Shown here piece after piece: positions 36,201-44,904 of a DNA stretch of 64,000 bases; position 1 is the stretch's first letter, and every line of letters begins with the position of its first letter. The translations under genes were made by a program, and so were the position numbers. Origin of the DNA: Salminus brasiliensis (lineage: Eukaryota; Chordata; Actinopteri; Characiformes; Bryconidae). The stretch is from assembly GCF_030463535.1 (NCBI RefSeq), contig NC_132891.1, forward strand, positions 11,815,949 through 11,879,948, written 5' to 3'. Under the pieces are notes generated by a model. It worked only from the letters and a program-made list of their open reading frames with translations, was not told where the DNA came from and did no database searches.

Positions 36201-38975
36201 CAAAACATCCATTTTAAAATGACCAAATCAGAGAAACACATACAGAGCATAAGACTGCATTCTGTATTTTGTCAGTAATACATTTTCACTACAAATGAAC
36301 CAAGCAGATCGACAAAAGCGAAGTCAGGAGTTCAAATGGCACAACACTCATGATTCTATGAACCATACTAACAGGGAAACCAAACCAGGGTTCATTTTAA
36401 TCGGATCCAAAACATGGCAACCATAAAAAAAATGAATAACCCCTAATAAGAGTTATTAGGTTTATTAATGTGTAATAAATAATTCTGTGTACTCAGTCCT
36501 AATGTTGCTGAGAAAGATTAATACATCTCCTTACTTTATATTTCTCTGTGTACCTCAAGCTTCTTCAAAATAACAATAGCTAATTCCTGCACAGTGCAAC
36601 TTTGTACTTGTACCTTAAGATGTACTCAGCAGCATGAAGAATAACAAATTATTACAATTATTTTTAATAACGAATTATTACAAATACTCAGATGAAAGTA
36701 GCAAAGAAGGAAGTCTGTACAGGGTTGACAACAGCTCATTCGCATTCATGCATTTGGTCCGTTTAGTCATGCTGACCTCAGAAGCACCAAAAGATATGTC
36801 CAGTCATTGACCAGCTGCAATTGAAGAAGTCACGTCACACTCATCTTTAGGAAACAATTTTGCCGTTATAGAAGAAGACATAAACTATATGACTGAGAGT
36901 ACTCTCTGAACTAATTGCACAGCAGTTACTTTTCTGGTGGCATCAGTCAGTATGTACAGCCATTGCCTAACCCCGGTCATATCTGTTCACGAGACAAAGC
37001 AAAACAATGCGACGGGAAGAATAACAACATAGTTGTCTGTCTGTTCTCCCTCCTGCCATCAGGAAGAAGGTACCGCAGCATCCGGTCCAACACGACCAGA
37101 CTCTGCAATAGCTTCTTCCCCCAAGCCATCAGACTTCTCAACTCCAGAGACTGAACTGATGTCACACTTGCACCATGGTCCTGGAGGAACGATGTTTCGT
37201 TTCACTGTGTACTCTGTATATAGTTGAAATGACAATAAAAACCCACTTGACTTGACTTGACTTGATGAACAGCAAACGTATTTGGGGCATCCTCTGCCAT
37301 TCTGTACAATCAGAAATACAATCAGAGACTCATAAAGGTTATTAACTCTACCATCTCCAGTCTTTACACAGTTTCCACACAGGAATCCAGTCCTATCATC
37401 ACATTTAAACAACCTACTAACCTGCTAACACCCAGGCCTGCAAAGCACTGCAATTAAAGGACTATGGCATTACCACCACACTACGGCTGAAAGCAGGTCA
37501 ATCCCTCCACCATCACACTGGTCATTTCCTTTACTTAACTGGGGGGCATTAATTGTCAGTCTGATGGTAGCTACTTACAGCTGGATGGGAGAAGCGATTC
37601 CTGAACAAGACTGACAACTAAAATTCAATAATGCACTTAAACAGCAATACACCAACAGACCACGCTGAAGCAGCATATTCGGCTGTCATCTGCTGCTCTC
37701 TTCAAAACAACCCTATGAATGAATCTCTTTACTTAACAACTGAAGAAACCACTGGCAAAAGGGGACTCCAGCGGTGTGGTACAACCACGACAAGTGCAGT
37801 ACTGAACAACACAAAAACATTCACAACCAGCGTGTATACAAGACTGTCAACAGCCATGTAAACAGTGGGCAGGCAGTCATACACTTCCTTCACAGGGTCT
37901 CCGGTTTCCTTGACACGCACTGCGGTAGAGGGCAGATTGTGAAACACTGTCCATAATTAAAAGGGGAAATACGGGAGGGAAAACTTTAGCCCAAACCACA
38001 GCTGGGTTTAAATGCCAAAAGGGAGAGTGTAGCGGCTTAATGTAGAAGGTTTAAAAGGCGTGGAGTGTAAGTGACTTTTGGCAACTTAAGGATGTCGTTT
38101 GAGAGGCAGTATGGCCCTCAAATGCAGTCTACATCCCACCGGCCCACCCACCCACCTACCTACCCACCTCCCTCCACTCGCACAGCTAGCTAGCTGGCTG
38201 GCTACACGGTGAGATGCCAACCGTTACAAGCCGCTATCGCTGGTTATCGATGTAGGGTGTGCAGGCTCCCCGACACAACGACGCAAACAAACTACTGACA
38301 AGTCAGAGAAATGACTGACACTGTAATAATCCAGGCAAAATGAGAAAATGGGCGTAACGACATAATACCACTAGCAATAATAATGCAAATACTGCCAGAT
38401 ATCGGCTCCCTCTCTTATGTAGCATACAGGTCCCATATCGGCAGCTAGCAGAGACGCTAGCCTGCTAGCCGGACTATGTGGTTAGCCTGGAATTGACAGG
38501 CAACGACCGACTCCCCGAAACCAAAAGCTGCTCGACTTGACAGCAACCCAACCATCCACCAACCCGGCCTAAGAGAGAGGTTTCTCACCCAGTAAAACAT
38601 ATAGATAGCTAGCTGCATAGTGTCTGAATTAGCAGCAGTCAACCCAGGCAAACCGGCTGTAGTGAACTGACAACAGCCGAAACGCCTCACGTTGGGCTGA
38701 ACCGGCATCACATAAACACGAGCAGGGCACAACGCGCTAGATTACAACCCAGAATAATGACACATTCTCCAGTACACTGTAAGAGGGATGTTTTTTAAGG
38801 AAGGATACTGCGTTGGTGGTACCGGAGGAGGCTGCTGGGGTACCGGGGGCCCAGGGAGCGGTACTGTGGCTAGGGGAGCCCGCACCTGAGTGGAGGGGGG
38901 CGGCCCGGTTCCAGGTCCAGGTCCGGGTCCAGCGGTTGCGGCTGGCTTCGGCACCGCTTTCGGCGGTATATTCAT
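7972..38975 (-). CDS. eif4g3: Eukaryotic translation initiation factor 4 gamma 3 (eIF4GII)
   Basis: Cytoplasmic scaffold joining eIF4E, eIF4A, eIF3 and PABP in cap-dependent translation. Coding exons in transcript order: 38975-38809 (donor tentative), 33430-33358, 31856-31749, 28392-28300, 24485-24306, 23185-23071, 22916-22810, 22721-22596, 21731-21641, 18260-17307, 17220-17141, 16982-16766, 16682-16558, 16462-16343, 16210-16055, 15916-15719, 15571-15425, 15239-15003, 13890-13786, 13359-13224, 13088-13000, 12226-12130, 12035-11915, 11636-11428, 10670-10555, 10425-10253, 9952-9827, 9695-9614, 9233-9135, 8944-8798, 8702-8621, 8444-8298, 8153-7972. All phases agree and the sum is 5205 nt (1734 residues plus stop). 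The ending [16 protein letters not shown] and the MADKP...NFRKLLLN segment fit eIF4G3 rather than eIF4G1. Order of parts: PABP-binding region about 275-300, eIF4E-binding YNRDFLL about 781-787, MIF4G about 905-1133, MA3 about 1365-1490, W2 about 1570-1734. Confidence 0.95.
9285..9545 (+). mobile_element. Nonautonomous DNA transposon relic, copy 1
   Basis: The segment begins ATGGACAAAAGTATTGGGAC and contains GAGCGTTAGTGAGGT, CTCATCCCAAAAGTATTGGG and CATTCCAGAGAACACAGT. The same order of motifs recurs at 54318-54620, showing a dispersed repeat that I associate with fish MITE-like elements. It sits inside an eif4g3 intron. Confidence 0.7.
9614..11636 (-). CDS. eif4g3: eif4g3 exons encoding the MA3 domain
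   Basis: Exons 11636-11428 (Ser-rich linker [11 protein letters not shown]), 10670-10555 ([20 protein letters not shown]), 10425-10253 ([20 protein letters not shown]), 9952-9827 ([20 protein letters not shown]) and 9695-9614 ([13 protein letters not shown]). The MA3 domain is the second eIF4A-binding HEAT domain. All phases agree. Confidence 0.93.
10896..11175 (+). mobile_element. tRNA-derived SINE
   Basis: The 5' part looks like a tRNA gene: an A-box-like TCTAGTGGACTAAGACG near 10908 and a B box GGTTTGAATCC at 10950-10960, one change from GGTTCGAATCC. It continues with a tRNA-unrelated body (CACAATTGGCC, CTCTCTCAAGGGTGAG) and an A-rich tail (GTTTGAAAAGGAAAAGG). The head resembles SINEs I recall from otophysan fishes. 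It lies in an eif4g3 intron. Confidence 0.75.
12286..12612 (+). repeat. 116-bp tandem repeat, about 2.8 copies, with CTCF-like motifs
   Basis: GACCAGCAGGTGGGG starts at 12328, 12444 and 12560, giving an exact 116-bp period. Flanking text (TATGTTGACAAACGAAAGGC, CTAGGGATAGTATGACTACC) repeats with it. Each unit carries CCAGCAGGTGGGGC, which fits the CTCF core CCASYAGRKGGCRS at 13 of 14 positions. Confidence 0.9.
12633..12850. mobile_element. Palindromic MITE-like element
   Basis: The left end TAGTGGTCACCAATCCTCC is mirrored near the right end by GGTTGGTGGCTGTTG. The interior GAGATCTACCTTCCT also recurs in similar form at 18390-18650. This matches a common palindromic fish MITE. Confidence 0.6.
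13224..16210 (-). CDS. eif4g3: eif4g3 exons encoding the MIF4G domain
   Basis: Exons 16210-16055 lead into 15916-15719 ([18 protein letters not shown]), 15571-15425 ([18 protein letters not shown]), 15239-15003 ([20 protein letters not shown]), 13890-13786 ([20 protein letters not shown]) and 13359-13224 ([20 protein letters not shown]). This is the HEAT-repeat domain that binds eIF4A, eIF3 and RNA, and the best conserved part of the protein. No disruptions were seen. Confidence 0.95.
16343..17220 (-). CDS. eif4g3: eif4g3 exons with eIF4E-binding motif
   Basis: Exons 17220-17141 ([13 protein letters not shown]), 16982-16766 ([15 protein letters not shown]), 16682-16558 and 16462-16343. The third encodes [15 protein letters not shown], with the canonical Tyr-x4-Leu-hydrophobic eIF4E-binding motif, followed by [20 protein letters not shown]. 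The fourth encodes [14 protein letters not shown], a conserved eIF4G block. Confidence 0.95.
17307..18260 (-). CDS. eif4g3: eif4g3 large exon with Ala-Pro tract
   Basis: A 954-nt exon (about residues 354-671) of low-complexity Pro/Ala/Ser/Glu sequence, the least conserved part of eIF4G. Near residues 434-471 (about 17910-18022) it contains a run of alternating Ala-Pro encoded by a GGGGCT/AGCCCC hexanucleotide repeat. The flanking residues ([13 protein letters not shown], then NLKPSLGQ) join correctly to neighbouring exons. Many charged and TP/SP sites suggest a disordered region. Confidence 0.88.
18390..18650. mobile_element. MITE with terminal inverted repeats
   Basis: The left end AGAGCAGTGGTCACCAA (18391) is inverted at the right end (TTAATGACCACTGATCT, about 18633-18649). 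It is a diverged copy of the family at 12633-12850 and lies in the 3.4-kb eif4g3 intron. Confidence 0.65.
18651..21640. other. eif4g3: eif4g3 intron, mostly unassigned
   Basis: No exon was recognised. A hAT-type end-like motif (CTGCCCAGCTCTAG, about 20480-20493) is present. The stretch at about 20880-21450 is not AT-rich like the rest and may be an unidentified old element, but I could not assign it. Confidence 0.4.
21641..21731 (-). CDS. eif4g3: eif4g3 exon 9
   Basis: A 91-nt exon encoding [18 protein letters not shown] and then [12 protein letters not shown]. It aligns loosely with human SQVPEHSPVVYGTVES. Acceptor CAAATCCCAG and donor GTCAGG are acceptable. It is followed by a 3.4-kb intron before the large exon. 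Confidence 0.8.
22045..22087. repeat. Purine-rich low-complexity tract
   Basis: Runs of G (including about 14 consecutive G interrupted once) follow GA-rich sequence in an eif4g3 intron. The minus-strand transcript would carry a long pyrimidine tract. Confidence 0.7.
22596..24485 (-). CDS. eif4g3: eif4g3 exons 5-8, Pro-rich and PABP-binding region
   Basis: Exons 24485-24306, 23185-23071, 22916-22810 and 22721-22596. They encode [20 protein letters not shown], the [15 protein letters not shown] block, and [16 protein letters not shown] followed by [10 protein letters not shown]. The KREKK[10 protein letters not shown] segment corresponds to the PABP-binding site of vertebrate eIF4G. All joins are GT-AG with consistent phases. 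Confidence 0.92.
24486..28299. other. eif4g3: eif4g3 intron containing a hAT-like element
   Basis: Apart from the 1191-bp hAT-like insertion at 26418-27608, no conserved coding sequence or other assignable element was seen in this intron. Confidence 0.5.
26418..27608. mobile_element. hAT-like nonautonomous DNA transposon with TIRs and TSD
   Basis: The left end TAGGGATGTCATGAGAA is matched, inverted, by the right end TTTCGTGACATCCCTA (27593-27608). The flanking 8-bp sequences GCCTGCAC (26410-26417) and GTCTGTAC (27609-27616) differ at two positions, both C to T, consistent with a decayed 8-bp target-site duplication typical of hAT elements. No transposase was recognised in the 1191-bp interior. 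Confidence 0.75.
28300..28392 (-). CDS. eif4g3: eif4g3 exon 4, holds start of shorter isoform
   Basis: A 93-nt exon (acceptor TGCTGCAG, donor GTAAGT) encoding [16 protein letters not shown] and then MNAQPQSRP. In human, the classical shorter eIF4GII begins at the equivalent MNSQPQTRSP, so this internal methionine is a likely alternative start. Confidence 0.9.
28393..31679. other. eif4g3: eif4g3 intron, nothing assignable
   Basis: AT-rich noncoding DNA with CA/TG-rich stretches near 29040-29200 and a short TA repeat near 30031-30045. No exon or transposon was recognised. Confidence 0.5.
31680..31856 (-). CDS. eif4g3: eif4g3 exon 3 with two possible donors
   Basis: The core exon 31749-31856 encodes [19 protein letters not shown] and ends SSPGLSQ at donor GTATCA, matching the human join. 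A second, stronger-looking donor (GTGAGT, just below 31680) would add 69 nt, 23 residues starting [14 protein letters not shown], without changing the frame. Confidence 0.8.
32503..32549 (-). CDS. eif4g3: Candidate 47-nt alternative exon of eif4g3
   Basis: On the minus strand the segment is bounded by a good acceptor (TTATTTTACAG) and a good donor (GTAAGG). At 47 nt it shifts the frame: spliced between exons 33358-33430 and 31749-31856 it reads through 16 codons, then the next exon out of frame, to a TAG after KSTKDTPA. It would therefore act as a poison exon or a 5'UTR exon of a transcript starting at the downstream MNAQPQSRP. It is not part of the main reading frame and may be spurious. Confidence 0.35.
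33358..33430 (-). CDS. eif4g3: eif4g3 exon 2 ([13 protein letters not shown])
   Basis: A 73-nt exon with acceptor TGCACCCCAG and donor GTGAGT. It encodes [13 protein letters not shown] and ends AVYS, which joins in phase 0 to [14 protein letters not shown] of the next exon. A TG dinucleotide repeat lies just inside the downstream intron. Confidence 0.85.
34880..35165 (+). mobile_element. Tc1-like transposase relic
   Basis: Motifs GACAAGCCAGAGGAAGTTTG, TGGACTGATGAAGTACAG and CCAACTGTGAAGCATGGGGG correspond to the Tc1 transposase DDE region (WTDE..., PTVKHGGG). Frameshifts and stops make it inactive. Plus orientation, inside eif4g3. Confidence 0.75.
35505..36120 (+). repeat. Diverged direct duplication, about 190 bp, offset about 423 bp
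   Basis: Copy one (about 35505-35700) and copy two (about 35928-36120) share CCACCGAA, CCTAAATGGGT, CATTCTAAAGCAACT, CACTGTGGCTTTCTCACAAC and TTCCTAAATGGC or CTTAAATGGC in the same order. Family not identified. Confidence 0.7.
37000..37262 (+). mobile_element. Non-LTR retrotransposon (LINE) 3' end
   Basis: The frame reads [20 protein letters not shown] then [12 protein letters not shown], a C-terminal pattern I associate with CR1/L2-type LINEs of fish. It is followed by a short 3'UTR with GACAATAAAA and a 3' tail of ACTTGACTTGACTTGA pentanucleotide repeats. It is 5' truncated. Clade assignment is tentative. Confidence 0.65.
38140..38215. repeat. CCCA/CCTA and GCTAGCTGGC simple repeats
   Basis: Short tetranucleotide-type runs (CCCACCCACCTACCTACCCA, then AGCTAGCTAGCTGGCTGGCT) upstream in the first intron of eif4g3. 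Confidence 0.7.
38809..38975 (-). CDS. eif4g3: eif4g3 first coding exon
   Basis: The ATG at 38975 opens [11 protein letters not shown] followed by a Pro/Gly-rich stretch containing [10 protein letters not shown], like the longest vertebrate eIF4G3 N-termini as I remember them. The next recognised exon needs a phase-2 junction. The only phase-2 GT nearby is CA|GTATCC at 38808, a weak donor, so a further small exon between 33430 and 38808, or another donor, is possible. The total length is a multiple of three with this choice. Confidence 0.65.
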
Positions 38976-39480
38976 CGCCAAAAAAAAATCAAATGATAAC
39001 TAAATATTTACAAAAAACAACAGCTAGCTATTTATAACGACGAGCTTAAAAATAACGCGCATAAAAATACAGCTAGCCAAGCAAGTTGCGCCAAGATCGG
39101 GCCTTGAACAAGCAAGTTTTGCCGGTGGCGGAAAGGCTGGCTAGCTAGCTAGACAGAAAGCTTCAGCTAGCTAGCTAACAGACTAGCTAGCTTATTGATA
39201 GAGCAGCAAGCTAACGTTAGCTAGCTAGCGCTTATTGTGGTTTATCTTCATTGCTGAAGGTAGGGGGGCTATTCCCCCTCCCCGGCCGGGGTTTCCGAGG
39301 ATCCAGTTCGTCTCTGCTTGCCAGGGCGATCCTGACGACGTGCCCTTTCTTAAATTAATAATACTTGATTTTACAACTGCTATTTCACGAGTATCTGTCC
39401 ACTGAGTAGGATGGCTTCGTTCAACATGGCGCTGCGGCCGCCTCCAGCAGTCCTACAGGACTGACGCTTCGTGTCACTTC
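38976..39480 (-). promoter_or_regulatory. eif4g3: eif4g3 5'UTR and CpG-rich promoter region
   Basis: Upstream of the ATG the DNA has several GCTAGCTAGC stretches (about 39140-39225) and then becomes CpG-rich (39270-39480). It includes CAACATGGCGCTGCGGCCGC at about 39422, which resembles a YY1-type ATGGCG promoter element. No TATA box is apparent, as expected for a housekeeping gene. The transcription start probably lies within 39250-39480. Confidence 0.5.
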
Positions 39481-41018
39481 GGAGTTTTCCGTCAGCGCTC
39501 GTTCGGCGGAATTCCAACGAATGAGGAACGACCGTCAACAGTCTTCTGACAGATGGGGACTTTTCATAATGTACAGTTTCACATGTTGGACCTCACTGAC
39601 GATGCACTGGAGCACTGTATGGGTTTCATATCCTACTGCAAAAAGCTGACTCTCTATGCTACCATCTACACATAGAATAATGCGTTACGTGTTAATGCGT
39701 TAATGAACATCTGCCTCATTTATGCACTTTAATTCAGCCTCATTCAGCTCGGTTCAGCTGACTTCATTGACATGACCATAATGACAGCATTGCCGAAGCA
39801 TCACTTAAATAAGGTCTGACATTTATATAATTCTAGGTCTCAACTGCAAAATAGATAATTACACAAATAATAATAATTGAAACCACCCCTGCGCGTGCCT
39901 GAATTCTTATTTTAAGGTGGTCATTCGTCAGTAGTTTGGATGTAACCCCAGATAACCTTTTAGCACTGAACATTCCGGTCCATGGATCAGTGGGGCTTAT
40001 GTCGGTCAAGCCCGAAATCATTTACTGTAAGGCACGCCGGTTGTTGCAGCACTCGGTGATGTTGTAGCGACACCTTTTGGGCACACGTGGAAATGCCGCT
40101 CAGATTACAAAAGTAAAAATGCTAAATCAGGTGGCAAATCAACTAAATCCACTGAAACAATGATTTTATTAGTGCATCCGCTCATTACTTAACTTCAGAG
40201 CACATATTTGTTGTTATATGTATACCAATAAATGTAACCTTGTAAAACTCCAGTCACAGCACTGTATTACATGCTGTGTTATATGCTGAAGGTTATGATG
40301 TTGGAATTTGTTGCTGAATGACATGTAGCTATTTATGATCAGGAAAGGTGGTTGGACCCTTTCTCGCCATGTACCGGCCACCATTTCACCCGGCGCTTCA
40401 TAAAGCAGCATTGGTATTGTTGACTGACACCCCACCCAGCTGCAGTGTGCTGGCCAACACTCTACCTTGCACACCTCCCAGCTGCTGGTTGGTGGGAGGC
40501 ACATCAGCCGGCACATATCTTAAAGCTACCGACACACCATCCGGCACATCTCAAAGCAGCAGACACTCTGCTATGTGTGAAAAGTCCCAATATTCAGTGT
40601 CCATCTTTTGATGATATTCTTCTGTCCATCTTTGAAAGTCATAAGTATCAATAAGGAGAAGACCACAGCGCTACGTAGAACAATGCCAACTGAAAGATCC
40701 TCCACCTGTTTTTTTAGCGCGCCCTTTGACTTGACTTGACTTCGTCTTGACGTTAACGCCTCGAGGGTGTCGCTGTCTAACAGTAAAGAACGCGTGTGTC
40801 AGTGAGGTAGGGAACCTTGTATGATCTGCAAGAGTGTTTTTTTTTTTTTTAGATTTAGGCTAGCACGGTGTTATGAATGCACTTTCTAATATAGATTAAG
40901 ATCCCTTAAAAAGTTGACAGTTGTCATGTGTGTCATTAAGGGTCCCGCTGCCTTGAACTGTCTATTATAACAGGGTCCAGATTAATAAATAAGATGAATA
41001 TATGGTATTGCTATGTCT
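39481..41018. other. Intergenic DNA upstream of eif4g3
   Basis: No gene was recognised. A TTGACTTGACTTGACTT tail-like motif at about 40727-40742 may mark the end of another decayed LINE copy. Confidence 0.45.
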
Positions 41019-41020
41019 TT

Positions 41021-41120
41021 ACGCGTTTTGTGCATTTTTACGCGTTCGGTGCGTTTTTACGCGTTCGATGCGTTTTTACGCGTTCGGTGCGTTTTTACGC
41101 GTTCGATGCGTTTTTACGCA
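41021..41120 (+). repeat. 19-bp CpG-rich minisatellite (ACGCGTT units)
   Basis: Units start at 41021, 41040, 41059, 41078 and 41097 with an exact 19-bp period, and a partial unit follows at 41116. Alternating units read TTCGGTGCG and TTCGATGCG, so the deeper period is 38 bp. Each unit contains ACGCG. Confidence 0.92.
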
Positions 41121-41404
41121 CGGAGCGCAAAACAAGAAAAGACCTCAAGAACACTAAATGGTAAATGCTCTTATCGTTTCTTTGTCTCTTTGTGCTGTAA
41201 CATGTTGATAAAGGTGTGGATATATGCTTCACCACCAACATGCAGTGCTACTACGTGGAGAGTCATACTTTACCACTCCCCTAAAACGCATATATGCATC
41301 AGTTTAATGGTGACGAATTCAACAGCTTCGATTTTGAAGGATTATACTCTGTTAGAGACATTTAATTCGAATTTGTAACTTTTGTAACTTGTTCCAGCTT
41401 GTTT

Positions 41405-44400
41405 GCACCCCTAATGGTTTGGCGTGTGCCATTTGGTGTGCCGACTGCTTTGGAATATGCTATTTGGAGTGCTGATTGCTTTTGGATGTGTCGTTTGGTG
41501 TGCCAATTGTTTTAGGATTTGTCGGTTGGTGTGCCAACCGCTTTGAGATGTGTCAAGTTGTGTGCGAACCGCTGTGGGATGACCCGTTTGTTTTGTTATA
41601 TAGTGTGCCAACCAATTTGGGATGTGCCAGTAGGTGTGCCCCCTGCATTAGGATGTGCCATTTCGTGTGCCGACCACTTTGGGGCAGACTGCCATGGGAT
41701 GTGCCATTTGGTGTGCCTTTTGGTTTGGGATGTGCTGTTTGGTGTGCAGACTTTTGGAATGCTGACCATTGTTACATGTGCTGTCATATGTGCAAAATGT
41801 TTTAGCATGTTCCGTTTGGTGTGCCAACCGATTTAAGATGTGCTGTTTGGTGTGCCGACCGCTTTAGAATGTGCTGTTTGGTGTGTCGAACGCTTTGGAA
41901 CCGACCGCTTTGAAATGTGCCATTTGGTGTGCCGACCACTTTGGGATGTGCCATGTGGTGTGCCGACCACTTTGAAAAGTGCCGTATAATGTGCCGATTG
42001 CTTTTGGATGTGCAGTTTTGTGTGCCAACCACTTTGAGACGTGCCATGTAGTGTGTTGTTTGTTGTGCCGACCGTTTTGCCGCATCGTTTAGTGTGCCGA
42101 ATGCTTTTTGGATGTACCATTTGGTGTGCCAACCACTTTATGATGTGCCATTTGGTATGCCAATTGCTTTAGGATGTATTATTTGGTGTGACGATTGCTT
42201 TTAGATGTGCCGTTTGTGCCGACCGCTGTTGGATGTGCCGCTTGGTGTTCAGACCTCTTTGGGACAGACCGATCGAATGTGCCATTTGGTGTCCCAACCA
42301 CTTTGAGATGTGCCATATAGTGTGCCGTTTGTTGTGCCGATCACTTTGTAATGTGCCATTTGGTGTGCCGACTGCTATTGGGTGTGCTGTTTGGTGTTGT
42401 GACTGCTTTGGGATGTGCCACTTGGTGTGCCAACCGCTTGAGAATGTGCCGTTTGGTGTGCCGACCGTTATTGTCTATTGCTGTACTATTGCCGTTTGGT
42501 GTGCCGACCCATTTGGAATGTGCCATTTGGTGTGCCGAATGCATATGGGATGTGCCTTTTGATGTGCCGATTGCTTTTCGGTGTGCCGTTTGGTGTGTGG
42601 ATTGCTCTTGGGTGTGCCGTTTGGTGTGCTGATTGCTTTTGGATGTGCCCTTTGGTGTGTGGAATGCATTTGGTTGTGCTGATTGGTGTACCAACCACTT
42701 TGGGATGTGCCGTTTGGTGTGCCGATTGCTTTTGGGTGTGCCGTTTGGTGTGCCGACAGTATTAGGATTGACCACTTTGGAAAGTGCCATTTGGTGTGCC
42801 GACGGCATTGGGATCAACCACTTTGGAATGTGCCAGTTGGTATGCCGAATGCATTTGTGTGCCAACCGCTTTAGGATATGCCGATTGGTGTGTCAACCAC
42901 TTTGAGATGTGCCGTTTGATGTGCCAACCACTTTGAGATGTGCCATTTGGTGTACCAACTGCTATTGGGTGTGCCGACCGTTATTGTCTATTGCCGTACT
43001 ATTGCCGTTTGGTGTGCCGACCAATTTGGAATGTGCCATTTGGTGTGCCGAATGCATATGGGATAGGCCTTTTGGTGTGCGGAATGCATTTGGTTGTGCC
43101 GATTGGAGTGCCAACCACTTTGGGATGTGCCGTTTGATGTGCCGATTGCTTTTGGGTGTGCCATTTGGTGTGCCGACAGTATTGGTATTGACCACTTTGG
43201 AAAGTGCCATTTGGTGTGCCGACGGCATTGGGATCAACCACTTTGGAATGTGCCAGTTGGTATGCCGAATGCATTTGTGTGCCAACCGCTTTAGGATATG
43301 CCGATTGGTGTGCCAACCACTTTGAGATGTGCCGTTTGATGTGCCAACCACTTTGAGATGTGCCATTTGGTGTACCAACTGCTATTGGGTGTGCCGTTTG
43401 GTGTGCCGACCGTTATTGTCTATTGCTGTACTATTGCCGTTTGATGTGCCGACCAATTTGGAATGTGCCATTTGGTGTGCCGAATGCATATGGGATAGGC
43501 CTTTTGGTGTGCGGAATGCATTTGGTTGTGCCGATTGGAGTGCCAACCACTTTGGGATGTGCCGTTTGATGTGCCGATTGCTTTTGGGTGTGCCGTTTGG
43601 TGTGCCGACGGCATTGGGATCGACCACTTTGGAATGTGCCATTTGGTGTGCCGACGGCATTGGGATTGACCACTTTGGAATGTGCCATTTGGTGTGCCGA
43701 CGGCATTGGGATCGACTACTTTGAAATGTGCCATTTGGTGTGCCGAATGCATTTGTGTGCCAACCGCTTTAGGATATGCTGATTGGTGTGTCAACCACTT
43801 TGGGATGTGCTGTTTGATGTGCCAACCACTTTGAGATGTGGCATTTGGTGTGCCAACTGCTATTGGGTGTGCAGTTTGGTACCTGTTGGTGTACCGAGTG
43901 CACTTTGGTTGTGCCGATTGGTGTGCCAACCACTTTGGGATGTGCCGTTTGGTCTGCCGATTGCCGACCATTAGCCGACCATTTTTGCCTATTGCCGTGC
44001 TATTGCTGTTTGGTGTGCCGACCAATTTAGAATGTGCCATTTGGTGTGCCAACCGCTTTAGGATATGCCAATTGGTGTGCCAACCACTTTGGGATGTGCC
44101 GTTTGGTGTGCAGATTGCTTTTGAGTATGCCGTTTTGTGTGCCTATTGCTTTTGGATGTGCTGGTTGGTGTGCCTAATGCATTTGGATGTGCCGATTGGT
44201 GTGCCAACCAATTTGGGATGTGCCGCTTGGTGTGCCGACAGCTTTGGGACCGACCACTTTGGAATGTGCCATTTCTTGTACCGAATTCTTGTGTACCAAC
44301 TGCTGTAGGATGTGTCGTTTGGTGTGCCGATTGCTTTTGGGTGTGCTGTTTGGTGCCCATTGGTGTGCCAAATGCATTTGGTTGTGCCGATTAGTGTGCC

Positions 44401-44850
44401 AACCACTTTGGAATGTGCCGTTTGGTGTGCCGACGGCTTTGGGACCGACCACTTTGGAATGTGCCATTTGGTGTGCTGAATGCATTTGTGTGCCATCCGC
44501 TTTAGTATATGCCGATTGGTGTCTCAATCACTTTGGGATGTGCCATTTGGTGTGCCCACCACTTTGAGATGTGCCATTTGCTGTGCCGACTGCTATTGGG
44601 TGTGCTGTTTGATGTGACTGCTTTGGGATTTGCCACTTGGTGTGACAACCGCTTTAGGATGTGCCATTTGGTGTGCCGATCAATTTGTAATGTGCCATTT
44701 GGTGTGCCGAATGCATATTGGATGTGCCGTTTGGTGTTCCGATTGCTTTTGGGTGTGCCGTTTGGTGTTTGTTGTGCCGACCGTTTTGCCGTGCCGTTTA
44801 GTGTGCTGACTGCTTTGGGATGTGCCATTTAGTATGCCTTTTTGTTTGCT
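41405..44850 (+). repeat. 3.4-kb satellite of roughly 31-bp units
   Basis: Over 100 diverged copies of a unit of about 31 bp, consensus near GTGCCRTTTGGTGTGCCGAC followed by CACTTTGGGAT. Longer blocks repeat in turn: 42841-42970 recurs at 43261-43390 (offset 420 bp), and a TCTATTGC(T/C)GTACTATTGCCG variant marks 42464, 42977 and 43409. Because 31 is not a multiple of three, and stop codons are rare in the unit, many long open frames appear on both strands (up to about 210 codons). They are repeat artefacts. Confidence 0.93.
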
Positions 44851-44904
44851 GATCATTTTGGGAATGGCTATTTGATCTGGCGAATGCTTTTCTGATGTAT
44901 CATT

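Larger units (their letters stand above)
33431..38808. other. eif4g3: Large eif4g3 first intron, repeat-bearing
   Basis: About 5.4 kb without a recognised exon. It holds a Tc1-like relic (34880-35165), a diverged direct duplication (35505-35700 and 35928-36120) and a LINE 3' end (37000-37262). A missing small coding exon cannot be excluded. Confidence 0.5.

Noticed and set aside
41405-44850. The regular 31-bp units look at first like a CRISPR array, and the long open frames look like a cysteine-rich or His/Lys-rich repeat gene.
   Set aside because: There are no unique spacers between conserved repeats, only continuous diverged units, and the DNA is vertebrate. Frames are open on both strands in several phases with no start, splice or domain context, as expected from a stop-poor unit.
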